Shown in pieces: positions 1-7,840 of a stretch of DNA of 12,923 bases. The stretch is from Spirogloea muscicola. Lineage: Eukaryota; Streptophyta; Zygnematophyceae; Spirogloeales; Spirogloeaceae. The notes under the pieces were generated by a model, which saw only the letters and a program-made list of their open reading frames with translations, had not been told where the DNA came from and did no database searches. The stretch covers positions 580,795 to 593,717 of the forward strand of contig WELB01000080.1 in NCBI GenBank assembly GCA_009602725.1. The letters are read 5' to 3'. Both the position numbers and the translations under genes were made by a program. How positions within the stretch are numbered: position 1 is the stretch's first letter; each line of letters begins with the position of its first letter.

Positions 1-116
1 TCGCCGGCGGCGGCGGCGGCGTCGGCGTCCATGCCCGGCAGCAGGCCCTTGAGGCTGGCGTGGCGGCTCAGCTGCTGCAGCATGCTCCGCGGGCTGCTCG
101 ACGACATGACGTCCAT
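1..116 (-). CDS. 5' end of unrecognised Ala/Ser-rich protein, cut by window edge
   Basis: On the minus strand an ATG at 116-114 lies in a strong Kozak-like context (GCCGCCATGG), and an in-frame TGA at 140-138 stops upstream extension. This ATG is therefore the likely start. The 38 visible codons begin MDVMSSSSPRSMLQQL, continue with a basic SRHASLKGLLPGMDA stretch, and run into poly-Ala encoded by GCC repeats at the window edge. Third positions are strongly G/C, as expected for a chlorophyte coding exon. The family is not recognised, and nothing can be said about domains because only the N-terminus is present. The Ser-rich start followed by basic and hydrophobic residues could be a targeting sequence, but that is only a guess. 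It could also be a chance ORF in GC-rich DNA. Confidence 0.5.
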   Translation of the reverse strand, partial: MDVMSSSSPRSMLQQLSRHASLKGLLPGMDADAAAAAG

Positions 117-929
117 GGCGGCCAGCAAGCTAGCCCGTCACAGCCCTCGCCCCCTCAGTAAGAGCTGCCTCTTGTTCCAAAGGGGCCAGCCCTCAAAGCG
201 GCCAGTGCGCAGGGCTTGCTCGACGAGCAAATAAGGAACGCGACCGCGGCGCGCCGTCAAATCACGTCGGCGCGGCGGCGGCGCCAGGCGCCGCCCCCGC
301 GGGCTCGNGCCGCCTCTGCGGCCGGCCCCGCCGCCGGCCCGGCCGCACCGCGTCGTACTCCGCCAGCTGCGCGCGAGGGGGACGAAGATAAGAAATGCGA
401 GTGCTGATATGAGAGAGAAGGCGCGCGGGGCGCATGAATTGAAAGGGAGGCCAATTCAAGCCAATACATTGTTCAGGCAGAGTCGAGTGCAGACTAAACA
501 ATGCTACATAATACGGAGACCTAATCTAAGGTACCTAAGATGACATTAGTACCCACGGGTGAGCACAAACAAATCTGACAAGCTAACTTGGGGAGCTGGA
601 GCGCCGCCACGAAAGCCGGAGGCCTGACTTAGAGCGCGCCCTGCACGTTGATGAAGAGCCAATGCTTGCGAGCGCTGCAAAAATGGAGAAGAGCGGGCCG
701 TGGAGGTGCACACGGGAGGGTGGTGACAACTATCTCGAGAGAAAGCGCGGCTGCTGAAATCAGAAGACTACGGTAGCGGAGCCACAGGCTGTGCAGACAG
801 GGCGCTCTCCTTCTCCTTCTTCTTCTTCTTCTAGTTCCGCACCCGCGTGCACGCACCAAGCAAGTCAGTTGTGATGGGAAGTCTAAACTGCGGGACAGCG
901 GGCCAAGACTCTGCGCTCCCATTCACCAC
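117..929. other. Intergenic region between the minus-strand gene and the tRNA
   Basis: No protein-coding exon could be supported here. The part next to the minus-strand gene (about 235-380) is very GC-rich and low in complexity, holds one ambiguous base (N at 308), and may contain the 5' leader and promoter of that gene. From about 400 to 800 the composition is mixed, with no recognisable motif. A pyrimidine microsatellite lies at 806-832. Small ORFs in this stretch follow low-complexity sequence and resemble nothing known. Confidence 0.5.
806..832. repeat. CTT/TTC microsatellite
   Basis: Pyrimidine-only simple repeat: CTCCTTCTCC followed by about five CTT units. Confidence 0.85.
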
Positions 930-960
930 TATATAACCTGTGGCACACGCTCCCTCCCAA
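930..960 (+). promoter_or_regulatory. Upstream Pol III signals of tRNA-Gly (TATA box and CAA motif)
   Basis: TATATAA lies at 930-936, 27 to 33 bases before the first base of the tRNA, and a CAA triplet lies at 958-960, 3 to 5 bases before it. A TATA-like box near -30 plus CAA in the first ten upstream bases is the arrangement known for plant nuclear tRNA genes. It supports both a working Pol III gene and the green-lineage assignment. Assigning function to these sites is inference from position and sequence. Confidence 0.65.
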
Positions 961-962
961 CA

Positions 963-1033
963 GCACCAGTGGTCTAGTGGTAGAATAGTACCCTGCCACA
1001 GTACAGACCCGAGTTCGATTCTCGGCTGGTGCA
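963..1033 (+). tRNA. tRNA-Gly (anticodon GCC)
   Basis: This is a complete 71-nt cloverleaf. The acceptor stem GCACCAG pairs with CTGGTGC and is followed by discriminator A1033. The D-arm contains the A-box (TGGTCTAGTGG) and the T-loop is TTCGATT (B-box). The anticodon loop CTGCCAC puts GCC at 995-997, reading GGC and GGU glycine codons. CCA is not encoded, as expected in a nuclear gene, and there is no intron. Two details differ from the common plant sequence as I know it. The last anticodon-stem pair is C992/A1000, a mismatch where C-G is usual. In the T-stem, one G-C pair has become A-T with both bases changed, which keeps the pairing. The conserved upstream signals argue for an active gene. 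Confidence 0.93.
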
Positions 1034-1086
1034 ATGAGAGACCCTCACCCGGCGGACTCGCCTTCTACCCCCCCTTCTCTCTCATA

Positions 1087-1090
1087 TTTT
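1087..1090 (+). terminator. Possible Pol III T-run terminator of tRNA-Gly
   Basis: The first run of four T after the tRNA is at 1087-1090, 54 bases downstream; a second TTTT follows at 1099-1102. Pol III stops at T-runs, so these are the likely ends, although a distance of 54 bases is longer than usual. Confidence 0.4.
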
Positions 1091-1102
1091 ATCATCCCTT
1101 TT

Positions 1103-1503
1103 CTCATGTCATAGGTAACCTGTGACCTGTACGGTGTCTGATATGTGGTTTCCAAAATTGGGCGAAACCCAGGTGGGTGTCGGCCCATTGCGGCCCAATG
1201 CCCCGACCAGTTTGACCACGTTACAGCTGCTAATTGCTAGAGCAATTAAATCTACACCGGCAGACATAGAATGTCATGACAAGCCTTTGGAAACAGAACA
1301 ACCCAGTTAATGACCACAAAAACTTGGTCAGCGAAGACAATACAGTAGTCATCGGTCACAGACAACTGTAGTGGGCGAGTGTCAGAATGTCGGATTCCTG
1401 ATTGTCAACATCTGCTTTTCTGATTTTCAGTTTCTCTGGCCCTCATCCTCTCTCTCATGAGCTGGCCCTTGACATTTCCTACACCCGTTGTGACATAGCG
1501 CTT
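1103..1503. other. Intergenic, no gene seen
   Basis: Mixed-composition sequence without a convincing ORF, RNA gene or repeat. The short ORFs here show no recognisable protein pattern. The region ends where the first retroelement tail begins. Confidence 0.5.
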
Positions 1504-1607
1504 TAGGCCCCTCCGTTATCTGGCCCCTTCAAACCTTTGTCAATTCTTTTCGGGCTGGCTTTTCACAGCCCTTGCACCCATTGGGAGAGCCTCTTCTTCT
1601 TGACAGC
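1504..1607 (+). repeat. Retroelement 3' tail, copy L1 (with hairpin)
   Basis: Starts TAGGCCCCTCCGT, passes through a T-rich block (TTGTCAATTCTTTTCGGG) and a hairpin at 1552-1571 (GGGCTG/CAGCCC stem), and ends ATTGGGAGAGCC plus a CTT-rich segment. It matches the reverse complement of 7500-7603 at roughly nine of ten bases by eye. No endonuclease coding sequence was recognised before it, so it seems to be a nearly tail-only insertion. Confidence 0.8.
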
Positions 1608-2011
1608 CTCGCCGCCTTCTTTGATACTTGGTCAGGATTATCAGGATTTCTTGCCCTTGACTTCCCGCCTTGCACGGCAGAGGTGCTACTCTTTCAAGAA
1701 ACCATCAAGCCGTACATGGATTCAGCAAGTCCGAGTGCCTCGCAGCTGAAAAAGAGGCACTCGATCGACGGAGAGCGGACAGCTGCCCACGACCGCCTCC
1801 GGAGTGCGATGCATGGCATCCTGGTGGAGGCTGGCTTCTCGGTGGCAGCGGAGAACTCCGCTGTCATGCCGCTCCAGCAACGGGCCGACGGTCTCCACGC
1901 TCGTCGCGTCGACCTTGTGCCACCCCACCAGCCGCCGGGCCACGTCTTCTCCTTAACGTGGTGACCACTGACCCATACGACCGCTCACACCTCCTGACTA
2001 AAGGTTACTGA
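1608..2011 (+). pseudogene. Copy A: broken retrotransposon endonuclease domain, internally deleted
   Basis: The main frame reads ...LKKRHSIDGERTAAHDRLRSAMHGILVEAGFSV and continues to RRVDLV. It aligns without gaps to the right-hand element from its LRRAH...GERTGSHD segment into RPLRDGMQGVFMEAGFKV, and so shows what that region looks like without the proA insert. A frame change near 1955 leads into NVVTTDPYD, where the second acidic residue of the endonuclease motif (D in IIADVVTTD) is N. The sequence then jumps from DRSHLL to the terminal KGY plus stop (2009-2011), lacking about 100 or more codons present in copies B and C. It cannot encode a working enzyme. Family assignment (restriction-like endonuclease of R2/NeSL-type elements) rests on the D-x14-D pattern and its position after an RT in the larger element. 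Confidence 0.7.
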
Positions 2012-2039
2012 GCGTTCCCTGGCTGATGTCTTAGTCCTA

Positions 2040-2102
2040 GTCCTTCGCTCTCCGGCTCCTTCAGACCTTGTCCATTCCTTTGGGCTGGCCTTTCCCAGCC
2101 AC
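2040..2102 (+). repeat. Retroelement 3' tail, copy L2 (end of copy A)
   Basis: Follows the copy A stop codon. It contains CCTTCAGACCTTGTCCATTCC and the hairpin GGCTGG..CCAGCC at 2083-2100. Copy B coding sequence begins immediately after it. Confidence 0.75.
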
Positions 2103-2526
2103 CAGTCAATCTGGCCGCGCTTTCTTCACACCCAGCCCAATATGCCACCAAGGCTGGGTATGCGGTCGCCTGCGCCGCTTGGGCCAAGGAGCTCAAGTAT
2201 GCTGATCACTCGCGGGAAGACGATTTCTTCCCGCTGGCTATCGACACGCATTGGGCGTTGGGCGCTCGGTGGCTCGAGCTGCTCCACCAGCTCACACGCC
2301 ACGCCATCGTCCGCCGCTTCCATAGGAGCCGGTGGACTTTCCTGCAGCCGTGTCGCTTGCGCAGGTCTACCGTATGCGCTTGGCCGCCTCGCTGCAGACG
2401 TCTATGGCCCGCGCACTGCACTTGCGTGCCGGCAGAGCCCTCGCTGCTGCCTCTGGCTCTGGCCAGGAGACCCGCTTCCAGGAGCCCAGCTTCTCTGACC
2501 GAAGGCTGCTTAGCAGGGGTTACTGA
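2103..2526 (+). pseudogene. Copy B: 5'-truncated retrotransposon endonuclease C-terminus
   Basis: Begins at SVNLAALSSHPAQY behind tail L2 and reads GYAVACAAWAKELKYADH, DDFFPLAID, then GARWLELLHQLTRHAIVRR. A frame change near 2340 leads into SLAQVYRMRLAASLQ, RAGRALAAASGSG and a final LLSRGY with stop at 2524-2526. These blocks match the right-hand element (GHAVGLAARGKERIYA, EEFVALAID, RWLDLLQ, LAQVFRM, RAGRALAAASGS) and copy C. The catalytic D-x14-D part is absent because the copy starts downstream of it; the Lys in AWAKELKY is probably the motif lysine. The single frameshift and 5' truncation mark it as dead. It holds the best-preserved C-terminus in the window and is useful for aligning the others. 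Confidence 0.75.
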
Positions 2527-2574
2527 GTGCTTCGTAGTTGCTCTGGTTCTTTTCTGTGCTTGTTTCTCTTAGCG

Positions 2575-2660
2575 CTTCCCCTGGCCCCCTTCTCGTACTT
2601 TCTTCATTCTTTTTGGGCTGGCTTTTCAAGCCCCTATCCTTAATGGGCGAGCCCTCCTTC
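2575..2660 (+). repeat. Retroelement 3' tail, copy L3 (end of copy B)
   Basis: Follows the copy B stop and its 3' leader. It contains TTCATTCTTTTTGGGCTGGC, a hairpin at 2615-2633 (GGGCT/AGCCC) and the terminal TAATGGGCGAGCCCT. Copy C in reverse orientation abuts it. Confidence 0.75.
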
Positions 2661-3220
2661 CGTCGAGTCCCAGAGGCAGCAGCCATAGAAGAAGAAGCCA
2701 TAGCGCGGCCTGCGCGCAACAGCCGCATGCGTAATACCTGGGCAAGCGACTCGGCGAAGTTGAGCCCCCAGCTCACCTTGCTGCCGACGCTTGATGGCCC
2801 GCCGTGCAAGCGGCTGCAGAAGGTCCAGCCACCGGCTGCCGATCGCCGCGTGCACGCCAGCACCACAGTCTCGTCGCCGGCTGGGTGATCCGCTTATTTC
2901 GCACTTTTCTGCTGGCACTTGCCAACCGCGTGCCCTGCTTCCGTCGCCGATTCGACGGGTTTGTGTAAGCAGTTGGCGGATGGGGTCGACGAGGTCGATG
3001 TAGTCGGCAGATACCAAGTCCGCGATGATGCGTGGGGAGCCCAGACGGGGACAGCGACCAGGTCAGCGCGTGGTGTATGGAGACAACCGACAGCCCCCAG
3101 CTGTCGGTATGGTCATGAGACGCGTTTTGCTGTTGCCACGTCCGTCACCAGCGCCACAAGCCCATCATCGGCAGGGTGCAAAAAGCTCATCTTCGACAAC
3201 GCAACCGACGGCGGCCACCC
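2650..3220 (-). pseudogene. Copy C: broken retrotransposon endonuclease domain (reverse orientation)
   Basis: On the minus strand, from about 3150 downward, the reading S-stop-PYRQLGAVGCLHTPRADLVAV matches SVMPIQLGADGQPHTRRADLVAI of the right element. A frame change then gives IIADLVSADYIDL, and further on AAIGSRWLDLLQPLARRAIKRR, SLAQVLRMRLLRAGRA and AAASGTRR, which end against tail L3 near 2650. Both acidic residues of the D-x14-D motif are still readable but lie in different frames, and the C-terminal 15 to 20 residues, stop and 3' leader are missing. The 5' boundary near 3220 is soft because similarity fades. Copy C faces copy B, so the two form an inverted pair around tail L3. Confidence 0.65.
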
Positions 3221-3369
3221 AGATGGCTACCGCCGTACGGCGACAAGCGTGCAGCCAGCAGTCGGTGCCCAAGATCGTCGAGAGATCGATGGGGCTTCCT
3301 CCGCGGCGAGGGCTCTGATACGGCAATGGGCAGAACTTGGGGAGGCGGGCCCGCCACGTGCGGCCAGAC

Positions 3370-3416
3370 TGGCTTCGAGTGGGCCCCGCCAGCGGGAGGG
3401 TCCCGGGTTCGATTCC
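3370..3416 (+). other. tRNA-like Pol III internal promoter boxes (possible SINE or tRNA relic)
   Basis: GGTTCGATTCC at 3406-3416 is an exact B-box in a stem-loop like a T-arm (four of five pairs hold). TGGCTTCGAGTGGG at 3370-3383 resembles an A-box with two extra bases. No acceptor stem could be folded around them, so this is not an intact tRNA. It ends about 48 bases before the start codon of the phospholipase gene. A tRNA-derived SINE head or a decayed tRNA are the main options. Confidence 0.35.
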
Positions 3417-3463
3417 CGCCTAGGCGGCGCTTTCCCAGGCCACTGCCCGGCCCCCACGCCGCC

Positions 3464-6400
3464 ATGGCCACGGCCGCGCGCCGCCTGATGGGGGCCTGCC
3501 TGGCCGCCGCTCTGATGGCCGTCGCCGCCGGCGGCCGAGCCGCGGCGGCGGGCGCGCGCCTCAACCACATCCAGACCGTCGGCGTGCACAACTCGTATCT
3601 CGTCCAGGTGACGGCCCTGACGGCCACGGCGATGGCGCTCGCAACGGACGCCCCTCCCGCGGCTGCGCCTTGCCAGAAGCACTTGGCGCTGGACTCGAGC
3701 GCCGCGCCCTGCGCAGCTGGGAGGCCTTTTCCTGACAGCTGCTGGCTGCTGCCATCTCACGAGCTTAGAGTGAGCTTTACAGCGATGTTGCTTGGCTGCA
3801 GCCCCAGAAGGAGCTGCTGTCCTTCTACGAGCGATACCTCCCGCAAGCCTCGGCGTGGCAGGTGCGCATAGCCTCCTGCCCGGCCACCGTCATGTTGCCA
3901 CTACCAGCGACGCCAGGAGCCTCGTATGAGAGTTAGCCCGGCATAGGAAAGGCGGCTGCCCAATCAGAAGACGCGGCTGTGAAAGCTGGAGAAGGCTGGG
4001 CTACAAGTGGGAGTAGCTTCACTGTTTCCACTGCGATGGAAGCGGTCGCGATTACACAATCTACTTGCCTAGTCGCACATCACTCCGCCAGAGGAAGCAG
4101 TCAAATGTCTCGCTGCGAGGAAGCAGGAAGAAGCAGGAATACTCTACTATTAGAGATTGTCCTTCAGCACTGGTATGCTGACACATGTGTTGACATCTTT
4201 CTCCGCAGTATACACACAAGACCATCCCGCTTCTGCTGGCGGGTGGTGTTCGCAACTTTGAACTCGACGTAAGTGCTCACAGAAGATACCCCCAGTACTG
4301 CTCAATCCATGCCAATCCTGAGCTTAACCTGGAGGTCATGTAAGTACTAGCGGCTGGCGTCATGCTCATAGACACCAGGGTATGGGCACCGCAGTGTTGA
4401 CTCAACAGGGCTGTACTCTTCAGCCTGCTGCACACGGTTCACGGGCCTGCTCTGGTTTGCTATGTAAGCGTCAGGATTTTACTCCCTATCTCATTCTCTG
4501 ACCATTGAAATTCATGCCACCTCCTGTGGCAGGTCTATTATGATCCCAAGGGAGGCCGATTCTCCAATCGAGCAGCCCTCCGGCTTATTGGTCAAACGTC
4601 GCGCTCCGATTCCCCATCTCTTCGCAGACCTGGCTTTAAGGTATAAGAGCTTGTTTAAGCCCCTTCTCCATGCTCTCAATCTTGCATCTGCTGGGTTTCA
4701 GCTCTTCACAATGCCCTTTCTATTGGCCTGCATGTGCTGCTATTGAAGCTTCTTGATTAGCGCCTGCTGAGTATCACGCTGTCAAATGTCTCAAAGGTCA
4801 TGCATATTGAAGACATTGACTACGGGACAACTTGCCTTACTTTCAAGCAGTGCCTAGGCTTATTGAGGTAAACCTACGAAAGTGGGATGGATTTCTTTGT
4901 TTCAGACTCTGCTCTCCTTGTCATTTGCAATTCAGCAACGTCCTGTTGCTTGTCTTGAATTTGTGCAACTAAGACTGCTTCTACTGCAGCCTTTGCATTA
5001 ACTTTACGTCCTCTGTGACAGGAAGTGGTCCGTTGCAAATCGAGGCCACCTTCCCATCTCGGTCAAGATTGAGCCAAAGTTTCAAGTGCGATCTCCCGAT
5101 TTAGCACACCATCACCCTCCTGAAGTGAACTGCAGACCAGTTGACTTTGCCCGGGTTTGCAACGGGTTCCTTGGAACTGCTGTACATTCACGAACATCCT
5201 AGACGCTAGACCATTGCTCCACCTGGTGCAGACCCTGGAGGCATTGGGAGACCCGCGTACTGGGCCTCTGGTGGCTTCGTTACTCCCCGATGCTGCCACG
5301 CCCTTCAACGTTACTGCTAAGGTGTGTCTGCACATCCTTACCACTGTTTCTTGTACAAGCTGAAAGAGTCATGAGTAGGTGTCTGTATCCCCACCCAGCC
5401 TGATTTGTGAAGCAGAGCATTGGCAGCAGCACCAACTATCACAGAGTACGACTGTTTATACTGTTGCTGTCTCGTACAATTTTGTTGCCAGTAGGTGTCT
5501 TCTTTCTATAATTGATTATTTATATACTATTGTACGTAGAGATCACGCCATGCCGAGCTGCCAGAATGACCAGCACATTTGTAGTATTGCTATGTGCAGA
5601 TCTTGAGAGCTCTTGAACTTGAGATCTTGTCTGTGATGCCGAAGTCAAGGATTCTCACGCCCGACATTGTCAGGGGAGAGTAAGCATCAAGGATCTCCCT
5701 ACATATCATAGGCCCAAGCATTATTAAGGGTAAAAAGAAGTGTGCAGGCCTAATCAGGCCTCATCCATAAAGAGGAATTTTCAATGCTTGTATGTCCTAC
5801 TCAGCGTCATTTCCTTGGTCAGTGCCAGCTCCTATTTTTGCACTTCCCGGCCTCTGGCTCAATAATGTCTAAGCTCTCTCAGGTCTTCTACCTTATTACG
5901 TGCCGTGGCAAAACATGGCTGGCCAAAAGTGCGCAATTTGGCAGGCAAATTCATGTTCATACTTGTTTCTGACTCAGTAGTTGAGACCTACAGAGCAGCC
6001 TCCAATATCCTCAAGGTAAACCAGTGAGTCTTGATAACTCCTATCTTCAGACATATGTACTTTGATGTAGATATGGTGGTTGCCTTGTGGATTTCAGAGC
6101 CTGTGGCGCCCGGTAGTCAAAAAACACCTACTGCTTGTCTTCGTATGTAGGTAGCTTCGTAATACTGATTTGTATCAAGCCACCATTGTGTGATAGTTAT
6201 GGCGCAATGCTCTGTAAGGCATCACGTGATGCGCAATATGCATGTCACTCTCCTTTCTTGCCAGCAAGATATATGCCAATGCCATCTTCTGGATGTCTTG
6301 CTGCTTAGTGCAGGGGAGGCTTATGTTCACTGGGTCAAGCAAGCCAGGCAGTCCAGATGGGGCTGTGGTCTCTATTGATGACATCAAAGGACTTGACCTT

Positions 6401-6803
6401 ACAGCTACTTTACGCCAGAATGTGATTGTCTTCACTCGTGCAGACATTGATACAGTTGAGGTAAGTCATCGGCAATTCTCCTATGCCCAAAACGTAAGCA
6501 CCTTCTGAGCCAGTGCAGCGTCCCACAGCAGGTCCTGGATATGTCGTTTTTGCTGCATTACTGGCGCTACTCTGAGTCTGCCGTTGCAATGTGCAGGCTC
6601 GCAACAACGACACCAGTCGCAGAGACCAGGCCCTTGCATCTGGTGCCAAGCTCGTGGCCACAGATTACCCCAAAGTGGAAGCCCCCAACCCATTTGGCAC
6701 CCAATACATTGTCGAGCTGCCTGGTGGCGTAGTTGCCGGATGCAACCCGGTGACAGCAAGCAGGCGTTGTCAAAAATCTGAGCTTGTCGAGCCCATTGCT
6801 TAA
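3464..6803 (+). CDS. Secreted Ca2+-dependent phosphoinositide phospholipase C-like protein (11 exons)
   Basis: Exons by reading: 3464-3607, 3802-3861, 4209-4268, 4533-4640, 4797-4867, 5022-5085, 5232-5321, 5600-5679, 5883-6015, 6314-6460, 6597-6803 (TAA stop). All ten introns are GT-AG, 136-347 nt, and phases match, giving about 387 residues, a usual family length. Residues 1-30 look like a signal peptide (hydrophobic LMGACLAAALMAVAA), so the protein is probably secreted or lumenal. Domain hallmarks of the PI-PLC-C1 (Streptomyces PLC1-like) family are present: LNHIQTVGVHNSY with catalytic His42, GVRNFELDVYYDPKGGRF with likely metal ligands Glu86/Asp88, PGFKVMHIEDIDY with second catalytic His127, WPKVRNLAGKFMFIL, TRADIDTVEARNNDTSRRD and a VATDYP end. 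The family cleaves phosphoinositides with Ca2+; substrate here is inferred. The family's usual GTHNSY reads GVHNSY. Least certain are the exon 7 acceptor (5231) and the exon 5 acceptor (4796). The first exon is far more GC-rich than the rest. Confidence 0.9.
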
Positions 6804-7394
6804 GAAGCCTCTTCTGCTTCAAGCTCCTCTGTGTCTGCGCAAGTCTGTAGTTCACATGGCAAGGCTGCTCTTATAGGCAGGCCACACTGCACTACTTTTC
6901 AACATGGGTGACACGGGACGCAGAGCAGCTCCAAGTACCATATACAATGACAGCTTATCACTCACTCTTATGCCTAATGAGCCACCAGGCGGGGCCCTGT
7001 TAATGTAAGGTTCTCTGTGCTCAGTGCCACAATCGTGCAGTCTCCAGTTGGCTCTCAAGCACGGAATCGTCTTTTTGTGCAGGCTGCCTCGCAGCATGCT
7101 CCACTGACACCCACTGGACTAAATCCTTTGGGTGTACCCAATGATATGTTCATTCTTTCATTCGATTCTATAAATCGCCTTTTATGCGCTCTCCGAAAAT
7201 TGAGAGCTCTCTGCCTGCGCCATCATCGTAACCATGCATGTTCCTGACAAGGCTGTCTTCTTCTAACAGAAATGTCATGATGGCGCGTCTATGGACTATC
7301 AGGTGCAGGAGCTGCTTGCTCGTGGACAAGCCTGACCCAGCAACGTCCTCCATTTGGAGCAGCATCTCGCTAGTCCGCTGATGAAGTGTTTTGG
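6804..7394. other. 3' flank of the phospholipase gene; no supported gene
   Basis: Holds the presumed 3' UTR and a stretch whose identity is unclear. Reading frames around 7017-7247 (including ASQHAPLTPTGLNPLGVPND) and 7270-7333 (DYQVQELLARGQA plus stop, preceded by a CTAACAG acceptor-like site) are open and could be exons of a small gene. No family is recognised and no complete exon chain was found. The region ends at the first minus-strand retroelement tail. Confidence 0.4.
7004..7008 (+). promoter_or_regulatory. Candidate polyadenylation signal TGTAA
   Basis: TGTAA, the usual green-algal poly(A) signal, about 200 nt after the phospholipase stop codon and in the right orientation. Position and motif only; a 5-base match can arise by chance. 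Confidence 0.45.
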
Positions 7395-7456
7395 AAAGGG
7401 GGCGATGGCTGTGGAGGCCAGCTCATAAGAAGATGGACAAGGTCCGAAGGGGCTGG
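7395..7456 (-). repeat. Retroelement 3' tail, copy R1 (diverged)
   Basis: The minus strand reads CAGCCCCTTCGGACCTTGTCCATC and then a weak GAGCTGGCC..CAGCC hairpin. It resembles tail L2 most closely. This is the outermost tail of the right cluster. Confidence 0.6.
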
Positions 7457-7499
7457 ACACTACATACTCCGGAAAGCTAGTGACCCAAGTCGGGGCAAA

Positions 7500-7603
7500 G
7501 ACTGTGAAAAGAAGTGGCTCTCCCAACGGGGGCAAGGGCTGTGAAAAGCCAGCCCGAAAAGTATTGACAAAAGTTCAAAGGGGCCAAATGACGGAGGGGC
7601 CTA
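7500..7603 (-). repeat. Retroelement 3' tail, copy R2 (inverted partner of 1504-1607)
   Basis: The reverse complement starts TAGGCCCCTCCGT and carries TTTTCGGGCTGGCTTTTCAC and TTGGGAGAGCC, the same as tail L1 except for about nine scattered substitutions and one gap. Confidence 0.8.
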
Positions 7604-7608
7604 CAAGA

Positions 7609-7668
7609 AAGTGCTCGCCCATGCAGAAGAGGAGCTGGCAAAGAAGAAGTGGCACTCCCAATGGACAT
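7609..7668 (-). repeat. Retroelement 3' tail, copy R3 (partial)
   Basis: Shares AAAGTGCTCGCCC, GAAGAGG and CTGGCAAAG with the tail at 12658-12725, but the hairpin arm is replaced by AAGAAGTGGCACTCCC, itself like the inner end of a tail. It is probably a fusion of two tails. Confidence 0.5.
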
Positions 7669-7733
7669 CGTGTATTAGAAAGAAATGTAGGCCAAATGGC
7701 CAGGTACAAAGGCAAGCACATCTAAAAATCTAC

Positions 7734-7800
7734 AATGGGGGCAAGGGCTGCGCAAAGCCAGCCCAAAATAATGGACAATGTCCAAAGCCAAAGATAGAGG
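7734..7800 (-). repeat. Retroelement 3' tail, copy R4
   Basis: AATGGGGGCAAGGGCTG, CGCAAAGCCAGCCC, then ATGGACAATGTCCAAAGCC; the same order of blocks as in the other tails. Confidence 0.75.
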
Positions 7801-7840
7801 TGCCTACAAACGCTTAGCAGCTACGAAAGAGAAAAGTGCG

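Larger units (their letters stand above)
1504..3220. mobile_element. Left cluster of truncated, nested non-LTR retrotransposon copies
   Basis: Three decayed fragments (A plus, B plus, C minus) encode parts of the same restriction-like endonuclease domain that ends the larger minus-strand element at 7395-12725. Three hairpin tails (1504-1607, 2040-2102, 2575-2660) precede or follow them. The order is tail, copy A, tail, copy B, tail, then copy C in reverse. Each plus copy starts directly behind another copy's tail, which fits repeated 5'-truncated insertion at tails. No reverse transcriptase is present here, so the cluster cannot move by itself. Confidence 0.75.

Noticed and set aside
3333-3430. 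Complete tRNA gene upstream of the phospholipase
   Set aside because: Only the T-arm and an imperfect A-box are recognisable; no acceptor stem or anticodon arm could be folded.
3979-4272. 97-residue plus-strand ORF overlapping phospholipase exon 3
   Set aside because: It reads exon 3 in the wrong frame and otherwise covers intron 2; the frame giving YTHKTIPLLLAGGVRNFELD matches the family.
4761-4796. Earlier acceptor (TTAG at 4760) giving a 12-codon longer phospholipase exon 5
   Set aside because: In frame and possible, but PGFK joined directly to VMHIEDIDY is the family pattern, so the acceptor at 4796 was preferred.
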